Assembly: GCA_900550745.1 (NCBI GenBank)
Contig: URTO01000021.1
Span: 1 to 12,337, forward strand
DNA length: 12,337 nucleotides
Reading direction: 5' to 3'
DNA from: an uncultured Desulfovibrio sp.
GTDB taxonomy: Bacteria > Desulfobacterota > Desulfovibrionia > Desulfovibrionales > Desulfovibrionaceae
The position numbers and the translations under genes were made by a program. Each line of letters starts with the position of its first letter. Position 1 is the first letter of the stretch. The notes under the pieces are model-generated. The model worked only from the letters and a program-made list of their open reading frames with translations, was not told the DNA's origin and made no database searches. Below are positions 1 through 7,186 of this stretch, piece by piece.

Positions 1-29
1 GCAAGGCTTCCCTTTTTCGCCCCTGCCGC

Positions 30-58
30 TTGACTTCTTTTGGCGAACCTCATATTTT
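30..58 (+). promoter_or_regulatory. Candidate sigma70 promoter for the acyl-CoA ligase/ior genes
   Basis: A -35 box TTGACT (30-35) is followed by a 17-bp spacer and a -10 box TATTTT (53-58), about 105 bp before the first gene. Five of six -35 bases match consensus and the spacing is ideal. It lies in an AT-rich upstream region and just before the inverted repeat at 65-89, so a protein bound there would cover the start of transcription. Recognised by sequence only; no start site is known. Confidence 0.55.
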
Positions 59-64
59 CGTATT

Positions 65-89
65 ATGAATTTTAGTTCATATAGTGAAC
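65..89. promoter_or_regulatory. Overlapping inverted repeats, candidate IclR-type operator
   Basis: Three TGAA/TTCA half-sites lie about 9-10 bp apart. ATGAA (65-69) pairs with TTCAT (76-80) around 6 bp, and GTTCA (75-79) pairs with TGAAC (85-89) around 5 bp. Both palindromes are perfect and share the middle half-site. Some IclR-family regulators, such as PobR and PcaU of Acinetobacter, bind three half-sites of similar spacing, and an IclR-family gene lies at 7187-7939. The position just after the -10 box at 53-58 fits repression. That this IclR protein binds here is inference. Confidence 0.45.
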
Positions 90-163
90 AATAAAAAACA
101 GCCGGTGTCCCAAACCAGAACGCCGCAAGGCACTCCCCCGACTGCCGGACAAAGGAGTCTCCC

Positions 164-2359
164 GTGAAAAAATCCCCCTGGAAACTGGATCCCTTGTTCA
201 CGCCACGCTCCATCGCGGTGATCGGCGCATCCCCCAACGGCGGGGCGGGTTCCATCGTCCTCAGGAACATGCAGCGCCTCGGCTATACGGGCACGGTGTA
301 TCCCATCAACCCAAAGTATAAAGAGATTTTTGGATATCCCTGCTACGCGTCCCTGCGCGATCTCCCCGCCCCGGCGGACTGCGCCGCCGTGCTGCTGGGC
401 AGCCGTTCGCTGCTGCCCATGCTTGAGGAGGCGCACGCCGCAGGCGTCAAGGGGGTCTGGGGTTTTGCCAGCGGCTTTGCCGAAACGGGCGGGGAAGGCC
501 GGGCCATGCAGCGGCGCATCCACGATTTCTGCCATGAGTCCGGCCTGCTGTTCTGCGGCCCGAACTGCGTGGGCTATGCCAACATCACTGACAAGACCTG
601 CATGTACAGCGCCCCGCTCCCGCAGGCGTTCCGCCCCGGCGACATCGGCGTCATCGCCCAGAGCGGCGCGGTGCTGCTGGCACTCGGCAACGCCAACCGC
701 ATGGCCGGTTTCTCCCGCCTCATTTCCTCCGGCAACGAGGCGGCCCTCGGGCTCGCCGACTACATGGACTATCTGGCCGACGACGACGCCACGCATGTGA
801 TCGCCCTGTTCATCGAAACCATCCGCGATCCGGAAGCCTTCGCCGCCGCGTGCTCCCGCGCCGCGGAAAAGGGCAAGCCCGTCATCGCGCTCAAGGTCGG
901 GCGCTCAGAGCTTGCCTGCCGCGTGGCGGCCACCCATACCGGGGCCATCGCGGGAAGCGACCGGATACTCGACGCCTTTTTCCGCCGTGCCAACGTCATG
1001 CGGGTCAACACCCTCGACGATCTGCTCGAAACCGCCGTCCTGTTCAGCGGGCTGCGCGGCCTTTCCGCCGGTTCGCCCAAGGTGGGGATGGCCACGGTTT
1101 CCGGCGGCGAAATGGGCATGTTGGCGGACGTATGCTCGGACAGCGGCCTCATCTTCCCGCCCATTTCAGAGGCCGGGAAGGAACGGCTCCGCAAAGTGCT
1201 CCCGCCCTACGCCCCCATCGCCAACCCCCTCGACGCGTGGGGCAGCGGCGATCTGCGCGAGGCCTACCCCGCCAGCCTCGGCATCCTCGCCGCCGAGGAG
1301 GATGTGGAAACGCTCATCGTCTCGCAGGACATCCCCGGCAACATGGCCCCCGAACAGGTGGAGCAGTTCTCGGACGTGGCCCGCGCCGCCGTCGCCGTGC
1401 GCGCCGCCTCCGGCAAGCCGGTCATCGTCGTTTCCAATATCTCCGGCGGCATCGATCCGGCCATCAGCGATATCCTCGCACAGGGCAACGTCCCCGTGGT
1501 GCAGGGCAGCGGCGTGGGCATCCCCGCCGTCCGGCGCTGGATAGACTGGTGCGCTGCGCGCGCGGCGAAAACGACATCTCCCTCCCCCCGGAAGGATTCC
1601 TCCACTCCTTCCATACTCCCCCCCGAACTGGCTTCGGAACTCGACGCCAGTTCGGGCGTATTGCCCTACGCGCTTTCCGCCCGCCTGCTGCGCCATTTCG
1701 GGATCGCCATAGATCACGAGGAGCTTGCGGTTTCGCTTGAGGAAGGCATGGCGGCAGCCGGGCGCATCGGCTACCCCGTCGCCCTGAAAGCCGCCTCCCC
1801 CGACATCGCGCACAAGACCGAGACCGGCCTCGTCAAGCTCAACCTCCGCACCGGCGCGGAATTCGCGGCGGCATGGCGCGAGCTTGAAGGCATCCTTGCC
1901 CAGCACCATGCGGGCGCGCGGCGCGAGGGGATGCTCGTGCAGGGCATGGTGCGGAACGCGGGCGGCAAATCCGGCGACGTGGTGGAAACCATCGTCGGCG
2001 TGAACCGTGACGGCGGGTTCGGATCGGCGGTCATGGTGGGGCTCGGCGGCGTGTTCGTGGAGCTGCTGCGCGACGTTTCGCTTGAGCTGGCCCCGCTCTC
2101 CCCCGAAGGCGCCCGCGCCATGATCGGCAGGCTCAAGGCCGCCAAGTTGCTTACCGGCTTCCGGGGGCGCGCCGCGTCCGACGTGGAAGCCCTCTCCGAT
2201 GTGCTCGTCCGGGTGGCAGCCATGTGCTGCGCGCTGGGCGACAGGCTCGTTTCGCTCGACCTGAACCCGGTCATGGTGCTGCCGGAAGGGGAAGGCGTAC
2301 GCATTGTGGACATCGTGATGCAGGTGGCTCCGGCACGGCATTGCGGGGAAACCGACTAA
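164..2359 (+). CDS. ADP-forming acyl-CoA synthetase (acetate-CoA ligase family), fused alpha-beta
   Basis: Cytoplasmic NDP-forming acyl-CoA synthetase of 731 aa, the alpha and beta parts in one chain. The family converts acyl-CoA, ADP and phosphate to a free acid, CoA and ATP, and can run in reverse. An N-terminal CoA-binding Rossmann domain (about 12-140, with SIAVIGAS at 16-23) is followed by the ligase domains. These carry His258 in ATHTGAIAGSD, the place of the phosphorylated His of the alpha part. A Ser/Pro-rich linker (about 466-495) leads to an ATP-grasp domain (about 498-731) with SPDIAHK (545-551) and LDLNPV (698-703). The start is GTG, chosen because AAGGAG (152-157) sits 6 bp upstream and the family N-terminus begins there. 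iorA starts 19 bp after the stop, so the two are probably one operon and this enzyme takes the CoA ester made by IorAB. Acid specificity cannot be read; aryl-acetates are the contextual guess. Confidence 0.9.
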   Translation: MKKSPWKLDPLFTPRSIAVIGASPNGGAGSIVLRNMQRLGYTGTVYPINPKYKEIFGYPCYASLRDLPAPADCAAVLLGSRSLLPMLEEAHAAGVKGVWGFASGFAETGGEGRAMQRRIHDFCHESGLLFCGPNCVGYANITDKTCMYSAPLPQAFRPGDIGVIAQSGAVLLALGNANRMAGFSRLISSGNEAALGLADYMDYLADDDATHVIALFIETIRDPEAFAAACSRAAEKGKPVIALKVGRSELACRVAATHTGAIAGSDRILDAFFRRANVMRVNTLDDLLETAVLFSGLRGLSAGSPKVGMATVSGGEMGMLADVCSDSGLIFPPISEAGKERLRKVLPPYAPIANPLDAWGSGDLREAYPASLGILAAEEDVETLIVSQDIPGNMAPEQVEQFSDVARAAVAVRAASGKPVIVVSNISGGIDPAISDILAQGNVPVVQGSGVGIPAVRRWIDWCAARAAKTTSPSPRKDSSTPSILPPELASELDASSGVLPYALSARLLRHFGIAIDHEELAVSLEEGMAAAGRIGYPVALKAASPDIAHKTETGLVKLNLRTGAEFAAAWRELEGILAQHHAGARREGMLVQGMVRNAGGKSGDVVETIVGVNRDGGFGSAVMVGLGGVFVELLRDVSLELAPLSPEGARAMIGRLKAAKLLTGFRGRAASDVEALSDVLVRVAAMCCALGDRLVSLDLNPVMVLPEGEGVRIVDIVMQVAPARHCGETD

Positions 2360-2378
2360 TCTTGATGGAGAAAAGCCG

Positions 2379-4151
2379 ATGAAGAAACTTCTGTCCGGCA
2401 ACGAGGCCCTCGCACGGGGCGCGCTGGAAGCGCGCATAGAGATCGCCTGCGGCTATCCGGGGACACCCAGTTCGGAAATCCTTGAAAACGTCAGCAAGTA
2501 CAAAGAAATATACTCCGAATGGTCGGTAAACGAGAAGGTGGCGATGGACGCCGCTGCGGGCGCGGCCTATTCCGGGCGCCGCTCGCTCGTGACCACCAAA
2601 CAGGTGGGCATGAACGTCATGTCCGATTCGCTGTTCTATACCGCCTACACCGGCGCGGAAGCCGCGCTCGTGGTCGTCACCGCCGACGATCCGGGCCTGT
2701 TCAGCTCCCAGAACGAGCAGGACAACCGCCACTATGCCAAGCTCGGCAAGTTCCCCATGCTGGAACCCTGCGACAGCCAGGAATGCAAGGATTTCATGAT
2801 CGAAGCCGTGGACATGAGCGAACGCTTCGACACGCCCGTGGTCATCCGCACGACCATGCGCACCTCGCATTCCAAGTCCGTGGTGGAGCTCGGCACCCCC
2901 GGCTCCTACGGGCGCGAGGTCGGCCCCTTCCCCCGCAACATCGAGAAGTACAACTCCATGTGCACGTGGGCGCGCAAGCGGCACTACATCCTTGAACAGC
3001 GCCTGCTGGACATCGAGGAATGGAGCAACACGTGGCCCGGCAACCGCATCGAATGGGGCGGCCGCGAATACGGCTTCATCGCCGGGGGCATCATCTACGA
3101 ATACGTGAAGCAGGTCTTCCCCGAAGCCTCCATCCTCAAGCTCGGCATGTGCTACCCCCTGCCGAAGAAGCTGATCCGGGAGTTCGCGGACGGCGTGCGC
3201 AACGTCATCGTGGTCGAGGAGCTTGACCCCTTCATCGAGGAGCAGGTCAGGGCTATGGGCATCCCCGCGCGCGGCAAGGACATTTTCTCCATCTGCGGCG
3301 AACTGCTGCCGGAGGACATCGCCGAAAGCTGCCGCAAGGCGGGCATCCTTAAAGATACGGCCCCCGCGTTCAGCGACACGTCCGAATCCCTCCCCAGCCG
3401 CAGCCCGCTGCTGTGCTCCGGCTGCCCGCACCGCTCCACGTTCTACAACCTTTCCCAGATGAAGGTGCCGGTGGCGGGCGACATCGGCTGCTACAACCTC
3501 GGCACCCTGCCGCCCTTCAATGCCCAGCACACCATGGGGGCCATGGGCGCGAGCGTGGGCGTGCTGCACGGCATGGGCCTTTCCGGGCTGCCCGAGCCCG
3601 CCGTGTGCACCATCGGCGACGGCACGTTCTTCCATGCGGGCGTCGCGCCGCTGCTGAACATGGTCCACAACAAGGGCAAGGGCACGGTCATCATCATGGA
3701 CAACCGCACCACCGCCATGACCGGGCATCAGGACAACCCCGGCATCGAGGCGACCCTGTCCCTCGGCACCGTGGCGCCTGTGGACATCGCCGGGCTGTGC
3801 CGCGCCTGCGGCGTGGAAAAGGTGCTCACCGCGGATGCCTTCGATCTCGCCGCCGTCCGGAAGGCGCTTGAAGAGTGCACCGCCTACGACGGGGTTTCCG
3901 TGCTCATCACGCGCGGGGACTGCGTGTTCGTCTCCCGCAGCCCCAAGCCCGCCCGCGTGGTGGATGCGGACAAGTGCATCGCCTGCGGAAAGTGCATCCA
4001 GAGCGGCTGCCCCTCCGTGGTGCTGTCCGACGAAAAGCACCCCAAGACGGGGAAGCGCAAGGCCCGCATTGAACCCGTGACCTGCGTCGGCTGCGGCATC
4101 TGCGCCCAGATCTGTCCCGTCCACGCCATCTCCGGCCCCGAACAAGCCTAG
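2379..4151 (+). CDS. iorA: Indolepyruvate ferredoxin oxidoreductase, alpha subunit
   Basis: Catalytic subunit of the oxygen-sensitive enzyme that decarboxylates aryl 2-oxoacids (indolepyruvate, phenylpyruvate, hydroxyphenylpyruvate) to aryl-acetyl-CoA and reduces ferredoxin. Its 590 aa match the usual IorA length. The pyrimidine-binding domain opens with GYPGTPSSE (25-33). The TPP domain holds CSGCPHR (346-352), GDIGCYNLG (367-375) and the TPP-Mg motif running from GDG (413-415) to DN (441-442). The C-terminus is a two-cluster ferredoxin domain: Cys533/536/539/544 in a C-x2-C-x2-C-x4-CP pattern, and Cys569/572/575/579 followed by Pro. The variant spacing of the first cluster is, from memory, common in IorA. 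GGAG (2367-2370) lies 8 bp before the ATG. The partner iorB follows after an inserted 107-bp element. It works with the CoA ligase at 164-2359. Confidence 0.95.
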   Translation: MKKLLSGNEALARGALEARIEIACGYPGTPSSEILENVSKYKEIYSEWSVNEKVAMDAAAGAAYSGRRSLVTTKQVGMNVMSDSLFYTAYTGAEAALVVVTADDPGLFSSQNEQDNRHYAKLGKFPMLEPCDSQECKDFMIEAVDMSERFDTPVVIRTTMRTSHSKSVVELGTPGSYGREVGPFPRNIEKYNSMCTWARKRHYILEQRLLDIEEWSNTWPGNRIEWGGREYGFIAGGIIYEYVKQVFPEASILKLGMCYPLPKKLIREFADGVRNVIVVEELDPFIEEQVRAMGIPARGKDIFSICGELLPEDIAESCRKAGILKDTAPAFSDTSESLPSRSPLLCSGCPHRSTFYNLSQMKVPVAGDIGCYNLGTLPPFNAQHTMGAMGASVGVLHGMGLSGLPEPAVCTIGDGTFFHAGVAPLLNMVHNKGKGTVIIMDNRTTAMTGHQDNPGIEATLSLGTVAPVDIAGLCRACGVEKVLTADAFDLAAVRKALEECTAYDGVSVLITRGDCVFVSRSPKPARVVDADKCIACGKCIQSGCPSVVLSDEKHPKTGKRKARIEPVTCVGCGICAQICPVHAISGPEQA

Positions 4152-4258
4152 GTCGTGTCGTCAATTAGATATAATAGGTTGAGATTATTTAACCATTTAA
4201 AGTCATAAAACATATTAATTTAATAATTTCAAATAGTTATATAAAACGACGACGCAAC
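4152..4258. mobile_element. MITE-like fold-back element, copy 1 (between iorA and iorB)
   Basis: AT-rich 107-bp element with imperfect terminal inverted repeats: GTCGTGTCGTC at the left, and GTTGCGTCGTC when the right end is read on the other strand. The arms continue inward with mismatches for about 40 bp (ATATAA, TTGA and ATTATT recur), so the whole unit can fold back on itself. It is flanked by CTAG (4148-4151) and CTAA (4259-4262), a YTAR-type target like that of some IS5-group insertion sequences. It has no coding capacity. A closely similar second copy lies at 4864-4973. It begins directly after the iorA TAG and ends just before the iorB ribosome binding site, so neither gene is damaged. 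In RNA it would form a long hairpin that could attenuate, terminate or protect the transcript. The parent transposon is not in the window. Confidence 0.75.
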
Positions 4259-4275
4259 CTAAGGAGCGCATCCCC

Positions 4276-4863
4276 ATGAAAAAGACCATCCGTTTCCTCA
4301 TCACCGGGGTCGGCGGGCAGGGAACCATCCTCGCCAGCGACATCCTCGCCGAAGTAGGGCTCCGGCTCGGCCACGACGCCAAGAAATCCGACATCCTCGG
4401 CCTCGCCGTGCGCGGCGGCTCCGTGGTCAGCCACATCATCTGGGGCGAAAACGTCCGCGCGCCCATGATCGACCAGGGCACCGCCGACTATTACCTGAGC
4501 TTTGAATGGCTGGAGGGCCTGCGGCGGCTCGCCTATACCAATAAGAATACGGTCGTGCTCGCCAACGACTGGCGCATCGACCCCGTGTCCGTCAGCTCTG
4601 GGCAGGCCGACTATCCCGACGAGGACGGCATCCGAGCCGCCATCCGCGAGCGCTGCGCGGGCCTGCGGCAAATCCCGGCAACCCCCCTTGCCGTGCGTAT
4701 GGGCAACGCCCGCGTGTTCAACAGCGTCATGATGGGCGGTCTGGCCCAGCTTGTCGGGGGCGACGCCGACGTATGGCGCTCCGTCATCGCCGACCGGGTC
4801 GCGCCCAAAGTGCGGGATCTCAATATCCGGGCATTCGATGCCGGGTTGAACCACACGTTCTAG
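4276..4863 (+). CDS. iorB: Indolepyruvate ferredoxin oxidoreductase, beta subunit
   Basis: Gamma-type (POR/KOR) subunit of 195 aa, the usual IorB length, which pairs with IorA in aryl-2-oxoacid:ferredoxin oxidoreduction. The N-terminal glycine loop GVGGQG (11-16) starts the Rossmann-like fold. SDILGLAVRGGSVVSHI corresponds to the family's conserved RGGSV region, and FNSVMMGGLAQ near residue 150 is the other conserved block. AAGGAG (4261-4266) is 9 bp from the ATG and overlaps the right flank of the element at 4152-4258. Removing that element with one target copy would leave a spacer of about 13 bp between the iorA stop and this ATG, the compact arrangement usual for iorAB. A second copy of the element follows immediately after the TAG stop. 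Confidence 0.95.
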   Translation: MKKTIRFLITGVGGQGTILASDILAEVGLRLGHDAKKSDILGLAVRGGSVVSHIIWGENVRAPMIDQGTADYYLSFEWLEGLRRLAYTNKNTVVLANDWRIDPVSVSSGQADYPDEDGIRAAIRERCAGLRQIPATPLAVRMGNARVFNSVMMGGLAQLVGGDADVWRSVIADRVAPKVRDLNIRAFDAGLNHTF

Positions 4864-4973
4864 ACCGTGTCGTCAATTAGATATAATCTATTGAAACTAT
4901 TTAACCATTTTCAAGTCGCAAAAAATTGTTTTAAATAATTTCAGATAGTTGCATGTAAAAATGACGACACAAC
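4864..4973. mobile_element. MITE-like fold-back element, copy 2 (after iorB)
   Basis: Second copy, 110 bp, in the same orientation as the one at 4152-4258. The left end ACCGTGTCGTCAATTAG and the right end (GTTGTGTCGTCAT on the other strand) form the terminal inverted repeat. The first ~24 bases and the middle (TATTTAACCATTT, AATAATTTCA, ATAGTT) are nearly identical between copies. Identical CTAG tetranucleotides flank it at 4860-4863 and 4974-4977, as expected of a 4-bp target duplication. The left CTAG contains the iorB stop codon. No open reading frame. It may act as a transcript end or a stabilising hairpin between iorB and the deacylase gene. Confidence 0.75.
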
Positions 4974-5002
4974 CTAGGGCCATCCCATCTTGAAACGGCT
5001 TT

Positions 5003-5022
5003 CGCCGCACGCGGGTGCGGCG
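5003..5022 (+). other. 8-bp stem-loop in the iorB-deacylase spacer
   Basis: CGCCGCAC (5003-5010) and GTGCGGCG (5015-5022) form a perfect GC-rich stem with a 4-base loop. No T-run follows, so a simple intrinsic terminator is not supported. It may be a pause site or a 5' leader structure. The rest of 4978-5119 shows nothing coding. Confidence 0.35.
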
Positions 5023-5119
5023 TGCCGTGAACCGGCGTGGGGTCTGGTGAAGGCGGCGCTCCCCATCGGAGCCCGGCTTTGAGGCGTATGCCCTTGCAAA
5101 GGCCACCTGCCCTAAAGAC

Positions 5120-5138
5120 GCCGCGGGGACTCCGCGGC
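5120..5138 (+). promoter_or_regulatory. Leader hairpin just before the deacylase ribosome binding site
   Basis: GCCGCGG (5120-5126) and CCGCGGC (5132-5138) pair perfectly around a 5-base loop. The stem ends a few bases before the GGGGGA ribosome binding site (5142-5147). It could modulate translation or mark an RNA end; the function is inferred from position only. Confidence 0.35.
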
Positions 5139-5156
5139 ATGTGGGGGAACATTCCC

Positions 5157-6737
5157 ATGTTTGATATTCTGTTCCGCAATGCAAAGGTCATCGACGGCAC
5201 GGGCAACCCGTGGTTCTACGGTGATGTGGGCGTGGAAGGCGGCACCGTCGCCGCCGTGCTGCCCCCCGGTTCCACGGCCCGCGCCCGCCGCGTGGAGGAT
5301 GTGGACGGTAAGGCGCTCTGCCCCGGTTTCGTGGACGGGCACAGCCATTCGGAATTGCCGCTCCTCGCCGGGGAAATCATGGACTGCAAGATCATGCAGG
5401 GCGTGACCACCGAAAACCTTGGGCTGGACGGCATGTCCCTCGCGCCGATCAAGGACGGCGACAAGGCCGACTGGAAGAAACACCTTTCCGGCCTCGCCGG
5501 GACGCTCGACGTGCCGTGGACATGGAACAGCTTCGCGGAATACCTCGACTGCCTCCAGGCCGCGAAGCCGCCGCTCAACGTCTCCTCGTACGTGGGGCTG
5601 GGCACCGTGCGCCTGAGCGTCATGGGCATGACCGACAGGCCCGCGGAAGACCACGAAATCCGGGCCATGCGGGATCTGGTCGCCCGGTGCATGGACGAGG
5701 GCGCGCGCGGCATCTCCGCCGGGCTGATCTACCCTCCGAGCCGCTATCAGAGCCTTGAGGAAACGGTAGCCGTAGCCAAGGCCGCGGCGGCGCACGGCGG
5801 CATCTACGACGTGCACATGCGCAACGAGGCCGACGCCATCGCCGAATCCGTGGAAGAGGTGATCGCCATCAGCGAACGCTCCGGCATCCCCGCCATGATC
5901 ACCCACTTCAAGATCCGCGGGAAAAAGAACTGGGGCCGCTCCGCCGCGCTCATCCGGCGCATCGACGAGGCCCGCGCCGCCGGGATCGACGTCACGATGG
6001 CCCAGTACCCCTACACGGCGGGGAGCACGTTCCTGCATGTAGTCATCCCGCCGTGGTACCACAGCCGGGGCGTGGACGGCCTGCTGCGGGCCCTGCGCGA
6101 GGAGCGCGGCGCCATCAAGCATGACCTCGACACGCGCATGGACTGGGAAAACTTCTCGCAGTCCGTGGGCTGGGAAAAGATCTTCGTCTCTTCGGTGGCC
6201 AGCGCAGCCAACCAGCCCTGCGTGGGCAAGAGCATCTCGCAGATCGCCGCCGAACGGGGACATGCCGACCCTGCCGACGCCGCCTTCGACCTGCTGGTGG
6301 AAGAACAGCTCGCCGTGGGCATGATCTCGTTCGGGCTCGACGAGGCGGACATCACCGCGATCATGCGCCACCCCGCCGTGAGTTTCATCACCGACGGGCT
6401 CATGAGCGGAAGGCCCCACCCGCGCGCCTACGCCACCTATCCCCGCATCCTCGGCCGTTATGTGCGTGAGCAGGGCGTCCTTTCCCTTGAAGAGGCCGTC
6501 CGCAAGATGACCTCGCTCCCCGCCCGCAAGATCCGGCTGCGGAACAAGGGCGTCATCGCCGAGGGCTACGACGCGGATCTGGTGGTCTTTGACCCGGATA
6601 CCGTCATCGACAAGAACAGCTATGACGATCCCCGCGTGCATCCCGCCGGGATCAGGCATGTGCTCGTCAACGGCGTGTTCGTGGTGGAGGATGCCGCGCT
6701 TACGGGTGCCCGGCCCGGACGGGTCATCAGGGATTAG
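5157..6737 (+). CDS. N-acyl-D-amino-acid deacylase (D-aminoacylase) family amidohydrolase
   Basis: Metal-dependent cytoplasmic hydrolase of 526 aa, which in this family splits N-acyl-D-amino acids into a fatty or acetic acid and the D-amino acid. Metal-site residues seen: His62 and His64 in PGFVDGHSH, His220 in VHMRNEAD, His250 in THFKIRGKKNWG, and Asp413 in ITDG. The following SGRPHPRAYATYPR stretch is a strong family signature. The metal-bridging Cys of the classical Alcaligenes enzyme is replaced by Asp91 (GLDGMSLAP instead of GNCG). The start at 5157 is chosen because the protein begins with the family's MFDILFRNAKVIDGTG and GGGGGA lies 9 bp upstream; a 40-residue upstream extension is low-complexity and rejected. 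It is separated from iorB by 293 bp that include the second fold-back element. The exact acyl group and amino acid are unknown; related dihydropyrimidinase-like activities cannot be excluded. Confidence 0.88.
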   Translation: MFDILFRNAKVIDGTGNPWFYGDVGVEGGTVAAVLPPGSTARARRVEDVDGKALCPGFVDGHSHSELPLLAGEIMDCKIMQGVTTENLGLDGMSLAPIKDGDKADWKKHLSGLAGTLDVPWTWNSFAEYLDCLQAAKPPLNVSSYVGLGTVRLSVMGMTDRPAEDHEIRAMRDLVARCMDEGARGISAGLIYPPSRYQSLEETVAVAKAAAAHGGIYDVHMRNEADAIAESVEEVIAISERSGIPAMITHFKIRGKKNWGRSAALIRRIDEARAAGIDVTMAQYPYTAGSTFLHVVIPPWYHSRGVDGLLRALREERGAIKHDLDTRMDWENFSQSVGWEKIFVSSVASAANQPCVGKSISQIAAERGHADPADAAFDLLVEEQLAVGMISFGLDEADITAIMRHPAVSFITDGLMSGRPHPRAYATYPRILGRYVREQGVLSLEEAVRKMTSLPARKIRLRNKGVIAEGYDADLVVFDPDTVIDKNSYDDPRVHPAGIRHVLVNGVFVVEDAALTGARPGRVIRD

Positions 6738-7018
6738 CCGCCCGGCGGAATGCGGGCACGAAATGCCTGCCCTCCCCGCAAGGGAAACGGCCCCATGCCG
6801 TGGGAGGCCCGCCTGACGGGAGAGGCCGTACGAAGGGAACCGCGCCGGGGAAGCTCCGGCACGGAACACGCAATGGCCCGTGCCCGCCGGATGGTGAGGC
6901 CGGGACGCCCCCGGCGCGCGGGGCACGCAACGATCCGGGGAATGCCTCGCGCGGTCATGGAAGGGGACGCCCCCGCGCGGGGCACACAAGGAACGGCCGC
7001 CCGTGCGGAATGCGGGCA
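6737..7018. repeat. GC-rich spacer with two pairs of direct repeats
   Basis: The 449-bp spacer before the IclR gene has no supported gene in its first part. A 21-23-bp unit (GCCGCCCG followed by GCGGAATGCGGGCA) occurs at 6737-6757 and, with one extra T, at 6996-7018. A second unit, beginning GGGACGCCCCC and continuing GCGCGGGGCACNCAA, occurs at 6902-6930 and, two bases shorter, at 6964-6989, a period of 62. These look like local duplications or a degenerate intergenic repeat family. Function unknown. Confidence 0.55.
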
Positions 7019-7100
7019 GCCATAACAGGCTGCGGAAACAATTCTCGGATCCCTGCGCCGAAAAGGACGGCGGGGGAACGCTTTCAGGTGCCGGAACGTA

Positions 7101-7137
7101 TTGCCTTTCTCATGACGGGTAGGCATACTTTCATGCC
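7101..7137 (+). promoter_or_regulatory. Candidate promoter with overlapping palindrome for the IclR gene
   Basis: TTGCCT (7101-7106), a 17-bp spacer and CATACT (7124-7129) give a weak sigma70-like promoter (4 of 6 matches in each box) about 55 bp before the IclR start codon. A palindrome GGCAT-N6-ATGCC (7122-7137) overlaps the -10 box, a position suited to autoregulation. Both parts are sequence calls of modest strength. Confidence 0.3.
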
Positions 7138-7186
7138 GGAGGACGGAGCTTTCCCCGCCGCCGAATATCCCTTCCCGGAGATTCCC

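Noticed and set aside
2271..4145. Long minus-strand open frame of 624 codons opposite iorA
   Set aside because: It is an antisense shadow produced by the GC-rich third positions of iorA. Its translation is His/Ala/Gly-rich and matches no family, while iorA on the other strand is certain.
4170..4175. TATAAT inside the fold-back element as a promoter for iorB (also 4882-4887 in copy 2)
   Set aside because: A perfect -10-like hexamer is present in both copies but no acceptable -35 box lies 16-18 bp upstream, and AT-rich sequence yields such matches by chance.
5037..5156. 40-codon upstream extension of the deacylase frame
   Set aside because: Contains the two leader hairpins and reads as low-complexity; the start at 5157 matches family N-termini.
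5112..6989. Long minus-strand open frame opposite the deacylase
   Set aside because: Antisense shadow; the plus-strand frame has all D-aminoacylase motifs and a ribosome binding site.
6902..6989. Possible CRISPR array
   Set aside because: Only two imperfect GC-rich copies, no regular repeat-spacer series and no cas genes.
6800..7186. 129-codon upstream extension of the IclR reading frame
   Set aside because: The extension is Gly/Arg/Pro-rich without any domain, contains the repeat units of the spacer, and a good ribosome binding site with the family N-terminus lies at 7187.
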